A DNA stretch of 10,766 bases, from positions 1-10,766 of the forward strand of contig DFHC01000106.1 of assembly GCA_002372575.1 (NCBI GenBank), given 5' to 3'. The position numbers were made by a program, and so were the translations under genes. The notes under the pieces are model-generated. The model ran no database searches and was not told the origin of the DNA. It saw nothing but the letters and a program-made list of their open reading frames with translations. This stretch comes from a bacterium UBA3734 (GTDB lineage Bacteria > Bacteroidota > Bacteroidia > Bacteroidales > Bacteroidaceae). Of the stretch, positions 7,899-10,766 are shown piece by piece. How positions within the stretch are numbered: the stretch's first letter is position 1; each line of letters opens with the position of its first letter.

Positions 7899-7906
7899 TA
7901 TTTTTG
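7899..7906 (+). promoter_or_regulatory. Predicted Bacteroidetes -7 box for the NSS transporter (TATTTTTG)
   Basis: TATTTTTG fits TAnnTTTG. It ends 25 bases before the ATG at 7932, which would give a leader of about 20 bases. The -33 TTTG element is not recognisable at the expected spacing; T-rich sequence fills part of the upstream region. Together with the minus-strand box it defines a 90-base divergent promoter region. Confidence 0.5.
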
Positions 7907-7931
7907 CGCTTGAAAATGAAAACTCTACGAT

Positions 7932-9347
7932 ATGAAACGGACGACGGAGCGAAGTAATTTCGGTAGTAGGTTAGGCATTATCCTGGCTACGGCAGGCTCG
8001 GCTGTAGGTTTGGGAAACGTGTGGCGATTCCCCTATATGGCGGGCGAGAACGGCGGTGCAGCCTTCATTTTGGTCTACATACTTTGCGTGTTGATTTTGG
8101 GCATTCCATGTATGATGAGTGAGTTCATCATCGGACGACGTGGTGCGGCCAATGCAAGCCGAGTCTATGTGGAAGTGGCTGCTGAGGACGGGCGGAAATC
8201 GCTGTTTTCGCGACAGATTTTCCCCAAATTCATCGGCTATATGTGTATTCTGACGGGTTTCCTCATCATCAGCTATTATGCGGTGGTTTCGGGATGGTGT
8301 TTGCAGTATATCTATGCTTCGGCGGCAGGGCAGCTGCAGGGCGATGTGGATGCTGTCACGAAATATTTCGAGGAATTTTCGTCGTCGCCGACGATGCCGG
8401 TGATTTGGACGGTGGCGATTCTCGTGATGAGCCATTTGATTATCTGTCGCGGCGTGCGAGGCGGCATCGAGAAGGCATCGAAACTGCTGATGCCCTTGCT
8501 TTTCGTGCTTCTGCTGATGCTGGTGGGGGCTTCGTGTCTGCTGCCAGGTGCTGAAAAAGGTATTTCGTTCCTGTTTAAGCCCGATTTCTCGAACTTCAAT
8601 TCGAGCGTTTTTCTTGGAGCACTCGGCCAGGCGTTCTATTCGCTCAGCATCGGCATGGGCGCGCTATGTACCTACGCGAGTTATTTCAGTCGGAAGACGA
8701 ATCTCGTGTCGTCGGCGGTGCAGATTTCGCTCGTCGATACGATGGTGGCAATTCTGGCTGGACTGATGATTTTCCCCGCTGCGTTTTCGGTGGGTGTGAA
8801 CCCCGGCAGCGGTCCTTCGCTGGTGTTCATCACGCTGCCTAACGTGTTCAGCCAAGCCTTCGCGTCGATGCCCGCCGTGGGTTGGGTGGTGGCCTTACTG
8901 TTCTACATGCTGCTCTCGCTGGCCGCGCTCACCTCGCTCATGTCGCTCCACGAGGTGCTCACGGCGTTTTGCGTCGAGGAACTGCACGTTTCACGCAATC
9001 GCGGCACGCTGATAGTGACCGTTTTGGCCTGCATCGTCGGGGCTTTCTGTTCGTTGTCGTTGGGAGCAGCCGACCTTTCCATCGCGGGGCGCTCGCTCTT
9101 CGACATATTCGACTTCGTCACGGGTCAGATTCTGCTGCCCGTTGGCGGTTTCCTGACCTGTCTGTTCCTGGGGTGGGGCGTGTCGAAGCGAATTGTGCGC
9201 GATGAGTTTTTCGCAGGCTATCATCCCGATGGCACTCCGATTCCGCTACACCGCCGCATCCTGTTCCAAACCTACTATTTCTTCATCCGCGTGTTTTGCC
9301 CCATTGCCATTGCTGCGGTCTTCCTCAACCAGTTCAATTTGATTTAA
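7932..9347 (+). CDS. Sodium-dependent transporter of the NSS/SNF (LeuT-like) family
   Basis: This is an inner-membrane symporter that uses the sodium gradient to import a small molecule; bacterial members usually carry amino acids such as tryptophan, tyrosine or leucine. It has 471 residues. TM1 carries the family signature AGSAVGLGNVWRFPY (residues 21-35), whose GLGN stretch contributes to the Na+ and substrate sites and whose Arg32 corresponds to an extracellular gate residue. The unwound TM6 motif is seen as FYSLSIGMGALCTYASY (about 235-252). About eleven hydrophobic segments can be traced, with approximate spans 14-34, 43-66, 92-116, 153-171, 185-203, 224-248, 262-285, 306-338, 352-374, 385-412 and 440-465. 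This is close to the 11-TM MhsT-like subgroup rather than 12-TM LeuT. The substrate cannot be read from the sequence. The HhH gene follows after 18 bases. Confidence 0.95.
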   Translation: MKRTTERSNFGSRLGIILATAGSAVGLGNVWRFPYMAGENGGAAFILVYILCVLILGIPCMMSEFIIGRRGAANASRVYVEVAAEDGRKSLFSRQIFPKFIGYMCILTGFLIISYYAVVSGWCLQYIYASAAGQLQGDVDAVTKYFEEFSSSPTMPVIWTVAILVMSHLIICRGVRGGIEKASKLLMPLLFVLLLMLVGASCLLPGAEKGISFLFKPDFSNFNSSVFLGALGQAFYSLSIGMGALCTYASYFSRKTNLVSSAVQISLVDTMVAILAGLMIFPAAFSVGVNPGSGPSLVFITLPNVFSQAFASMPAVGWVVALLFYMLLSLAALTSLMSLHEVLTAFCVEELHVSRNRGTLIVTVLACIVGAFCSLSLGAADLSIAGRSLFDIFDFVTGQILLPVGGFLTCLFLGWGVSKRIVRDEFFAGYHPDGTPIPLHRRILFQTYYFFIRVFCPIAIAAVFLNQFNLI

Positions 9348-9365
9348 AGTAAAAAAGAGACGAAA

Positions 9366-10295
9366 ATGAGCATCAGAGACTTCCTCTACATGAACAAAAA
9401 CGACCGCAAGGTGATTGCCGTACTGCTGGTCGTGGGAGTGATTGTTGTGGGGTTGTTTCATGTGCTGGGCGGTCATGAAGAAACGACGCCTCTCACCGAG
9501 GCCGATAGTCTTGCGATGGAGGATCCTCGGGAGCGACCCAATCGCGACTATTTCCACGATGAAAGTGGCGAAAAACAACGGTTCGACGTGAAAAAATCGG
9601 TGGAACTATTCGCATTCGACCCCAATACGGCCTCTGCCGACGAGTTCTTGCGGCTTGGACTGAAGCAGTGGCAGGTGAAAAACATCATGAAATATCGCTC
9701 GAAGGGCGGCGTCTATCGTAAACCCGCTGATTTCGCCCGACTCTACGGGCTAACGGAGGCCCATTTCCGCCAACTCGAGCCCTATATCCGCATAGGCGAG
9801 GCGCATCGTGCAGCCAGCGCCCGCTACGACTCTGACGAACCGTCACTGCGCTACGAACGAGAAGAACGCGCGCCCGACACGCTACGCTTTCCCACCAAGC
9901 TGCGCCGAGGCGAACGCCTCACGCTCGACCAGATGGATACTACGCTTCTCAGAAAAGTGCCTGGCATCGGCAGCTACTTCGCACGAAGAATCATAGACTA
10001 CGAGCGGCGACTGGGTGGCTTTGTCAGCGTGGAGCAACTCATGGAGGTTGAAGGCTTTCCCGAGTCGGCACTCGACTATTTCACGGAAGGGTCGGGCCAC
10101 GTTCGCAAACTCAATCTCAATGCGCTCACGCTCCAGCAGCTCCGCGCGCATCCCTACATCAATTTCCATCAGGCGAAGGCCATCGTAAATCGCCGTAGGC
10201 TCCACGGAGCCCTCAAAAGCCTCGACGAACTGCGTCTGCTGCCCGAATTTTCGCCCGAAGTCATAGAGCGATTACGACCGTATGTTGAGTTTTAA
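9366..10295 (+). CDS. Membrane-anchored ComEA-like triple helix-hairpin-helix protein
   Basis: A 309-residue protein with a short basic N-terminus (KNDRK), one hydrophobic segment (about residues 15-35) with no cleavage site or lipobox, an acidic linker (about 38-80), and three helix-hairpin-helix modules. Module 1 spans about 82-143 (FDPNTASADEFLRLGL), module 2 about 184-243 (LLRKVPGIGSYFARRIIDYE, with a classical VPGIG hairpin) and module 3 about 248-309 (LNLNALTLQQLRAHPYI). Each has the ComEA-type sequence of an N-A/T start, hairpin, R/Y helix and G-x-hydrophobic turn. HhH modules bind DNA without sequence specificity. ComEA itself binds incoming DNA during natural transformation, but Bacteroidetes proteins of this layout have no settled role, so DNA uptake is only a possibility. 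Topology suggests the modules face the periplasm. The start at 9366 is preferred; Met9 is an alternative. Probably cotranscribed with the transporter. Confidence 0.88.
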   Translation: MSIRDFLYMNKNDRKVIAVLLVVGVIVVGLFHVLGGHEETTPLTEADSLAMEDPRERPNRDYFHDESGEKQRFDVKKSVELFAFDPNTASADEFLRLGLKQWQVKNIMKYRSKGGVYRKPADFARLYGLTEAHFRQLEPYIRIGEAHRAASARYDSDEPSLRYEREERAPDTLRFPTKLRRGERLTLDQMDTTLLRKVPGIGSYFARRIIDYERRLGGFVSVEQLMEVEGFPESALDYFTEGSGHVRKLNLNALTLQQLRAHPYINFHQAKAIVNRRRLHGALKSLDELRLLPEFSPEVIERLRPYVEF

Positions 10296-10352
10296 AAGCA
10301 ACCAATGATAGTGTAAAAATATTGAAAACTTAAAATAAAAAAGCAGCCAAAA

Positions 10353-10387
10353 CCTTCTCCCCTCCTTTTGGAGGTGGTGGGGGAGGC
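10353..10387. repeat. GC-rich imperfect palindrome in intergenic region, possible terminator
   Basis: CCTCC at 10361-10365 pairs exactly with GGAGG at 10370-10374 around a TTTT loop. CTCC at 10357-10360 can pair with GGAG at 10382-10385, leaving an asymmetric bulge on the right side. The G/C strand bias (pyrimidine arm, purine arm) stands out sharply from AT-rich flanks. It could terminate the transporter-HhH transcript, although only TTT follows at 10388-10390. I recall similar CCTCC/GGAGG palindromes as dispersed intergenic repeats in Bacteroidetes, which would be the alternative reading. Confidence 0.55.
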
Positions 10388-10390
10388 TTT

Positions 10391-10424
10391 AAATTGTAAA
10401 TTGTCAAATTGTAAATTGTAAATT
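10391..10424 (+). repeat. Heptanucleotide tandem repeat, unit AAATTGT, before the anSME start
   Basis: AAATTGT occurs at 10391, 10398, 10406 and 10413, with one extra C at 10405 and a partial fifth unit AAATT at 10420-10424. The reverse complement, ACAATTT, in another register is AATTTAC, a unit of the tract at 5671-5705 inside dacB, so this is the same family in inverse orientation. It ends three bases before the ATG of the sulfatase-maturase and must make up most of the translation-initiation region of that gene if transcription starts upstream. In this orientation it contains TAA in every frame. Confidence 0.9.
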
Positions 10425-10427
10425 AAA

Positions 10428-10766
10428 ATGATCCTCGCCCCCTTCAGTCGCCCGTTTTCCATGATGGCAAAGCCCGTCGGAGCCCGCTGTAACCTCGCCT
10501 GCACTTATTGCTACTACCTCGAGAAGGCCAGTCTCAACAAGGGCGGCAGCGTTATGGACGACAAAATGCTCGAAACCTTCATCCGCCAGTATATCGAGGC
10601 GCAGACCGTGCCTTTCGTGCAGTTCACATGGCACGGCGGCGAGCCGCTCATGCGCAACATCCGCTTTTTCAAGCTCGCACTCGAGCTGCAAAAACGCTAT
10701 GGCGGCGGTCGAACCATCGAAAACAGCCTGCAAACCAACGGCACGCTGCTCACCGACGAGTGGTGC
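10428..10766 (+). CDS. Anaerobic sulfatase-maturating enzyme (radical SAM), 3' truncated
   Basis: The frame is open from the ATG at 10428 to the end of the window, 113 codons of a protein expected to be about 400 residues. The radical SAM iron-sulfur motif CNLACTYC (Cys21, Cys25, Cys28) follows the family lead-in MAKPVGA. TWHGGEPLM and RTIENSLQTNGTLLTDEW are characteristic of anaerobic sulfatase-maturating enzymes (anSME, ChuR in Bacteroides). These convert a cysteine or serine in a sulfatase active site to formylglycine in the cytoplasm, with SAM and three 4Fe-4S clusters; the SPASM domain binding the two auxiliary clusters would lie beyond the window. The start at 10428 fits the family N-terminus (xxAPFxxP); Met12 and Met13 are too close to the core. 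Upstream is an AAATTGT heptamer tract and no Shine-Dalgarno. No sulfatase is visible here, and the enzyme can act in trans. Confidence 0.92.
   Translation, partial: MILAPFSRPFSMMAKPVGARCNLACTYCYYLEKASLNKGGSVMDDKMLETFIRQYIEAQTVPFVQFTWHGGEPLMRNIRFFKLALELQKRYGGGRTIENSLQTNGTLLTDEWC

Noticed and set aside
7861..7905. T-rich runs upstream of the transporter as a terminator
   Set aside because: There is no GC-rich stem before the T runs, and the region lies between two divergent gene starts, where no transcript needs to end.
10292..10733. Minus-strand open frames covering the intergenic region and the sulfatase-maturase start
   Set aside because: They run antisense to a clear radical SAM gene and through the repeats; the composition is not protein-like.
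1..10766. A new multi-gene defence, mobile or biosynthetic system
   Set aside because: All six genes belong to recognisable housekeeping or envelope families and form no unusual functional cluster; only the heptamer repeats are unexplained.

Overview
The window comes from a member of the Bacteroidetes, most likely a relatively GC-rich Prevotellaceae-type bacterium. This rests on a SprA/Sov type IX secretion (T9SS) translocon, the short Bacteroidetes/Firmicutes-type ManA, a Bacteroides-type anaerobic sulfatase-maturating enzyme, AT-rich leaders with little Shine-Dalgarno sequence, and TAnnTTTG-type -7 promoter boxes. Genus level is inference only.

Layout. Bases 1-5581 (+) hold the C-terminal three quarters of sprA; its start lies upstream of the window. 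Seventeen bases later comes a compact PBP4-type D-Ala-D-Ala carboxypeptidase/endopeptidase (dacB-like, 5599-6885, +), probably in the same transcript. It converges on manA (6882-7841, -), and the two stop codons overlap in one TTAA. A 90-base AT-rich divergent region (7842-7931) carries a -7 box for each direction. It is followed by a sodium:neurotransmitter-symporter-family transporter (7932-9347, +) and, 18 bases on, a membrane-anchored protein with three ComEA-like helix-hairpin-helix modules (9366-10295, +). A 132-base intergenic region with a GC-rich palindrome and a heptamer tract leads to the start of an anaerobic sulfatase-maturating radical SAM enzyme (10428 to the window end, +, truncated). 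No gap exceeds 300 bases. I see no tRNA, rRNA, CRISPR array, insertion sequence or phage gene.

How the genes relate. sprA and dacB both act in the cell envelope: protein export through the outer membrane, and peptidoglycan trimming. manA supplies mannose-6-phosphate/fructose-6-phosphate interconversion. The transporter and HhH protein form a probable two-gene unit. They do not form one obvious pathway, and I see no new multi-gene system.

The most unusual signal is at DNA level. It is a set of 7-bp tandem repeat tracts with several related unit sequences (AATTCAC, YTTCAAC-like, ATCACCC, AACCTTC). Twenty-one units are embedded in frame inside dacB, at the signal-peptide junction and in one internal loop. 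A fourth tract, of one of the same families in inverse orientation, sits directly before the sulfatase-maturase start codon beside a GC-rich palindrome. Every tract within the gene lies in the orientation that has no stop codon in any frame; the intergenic one lies in the orientation that does contain stops.
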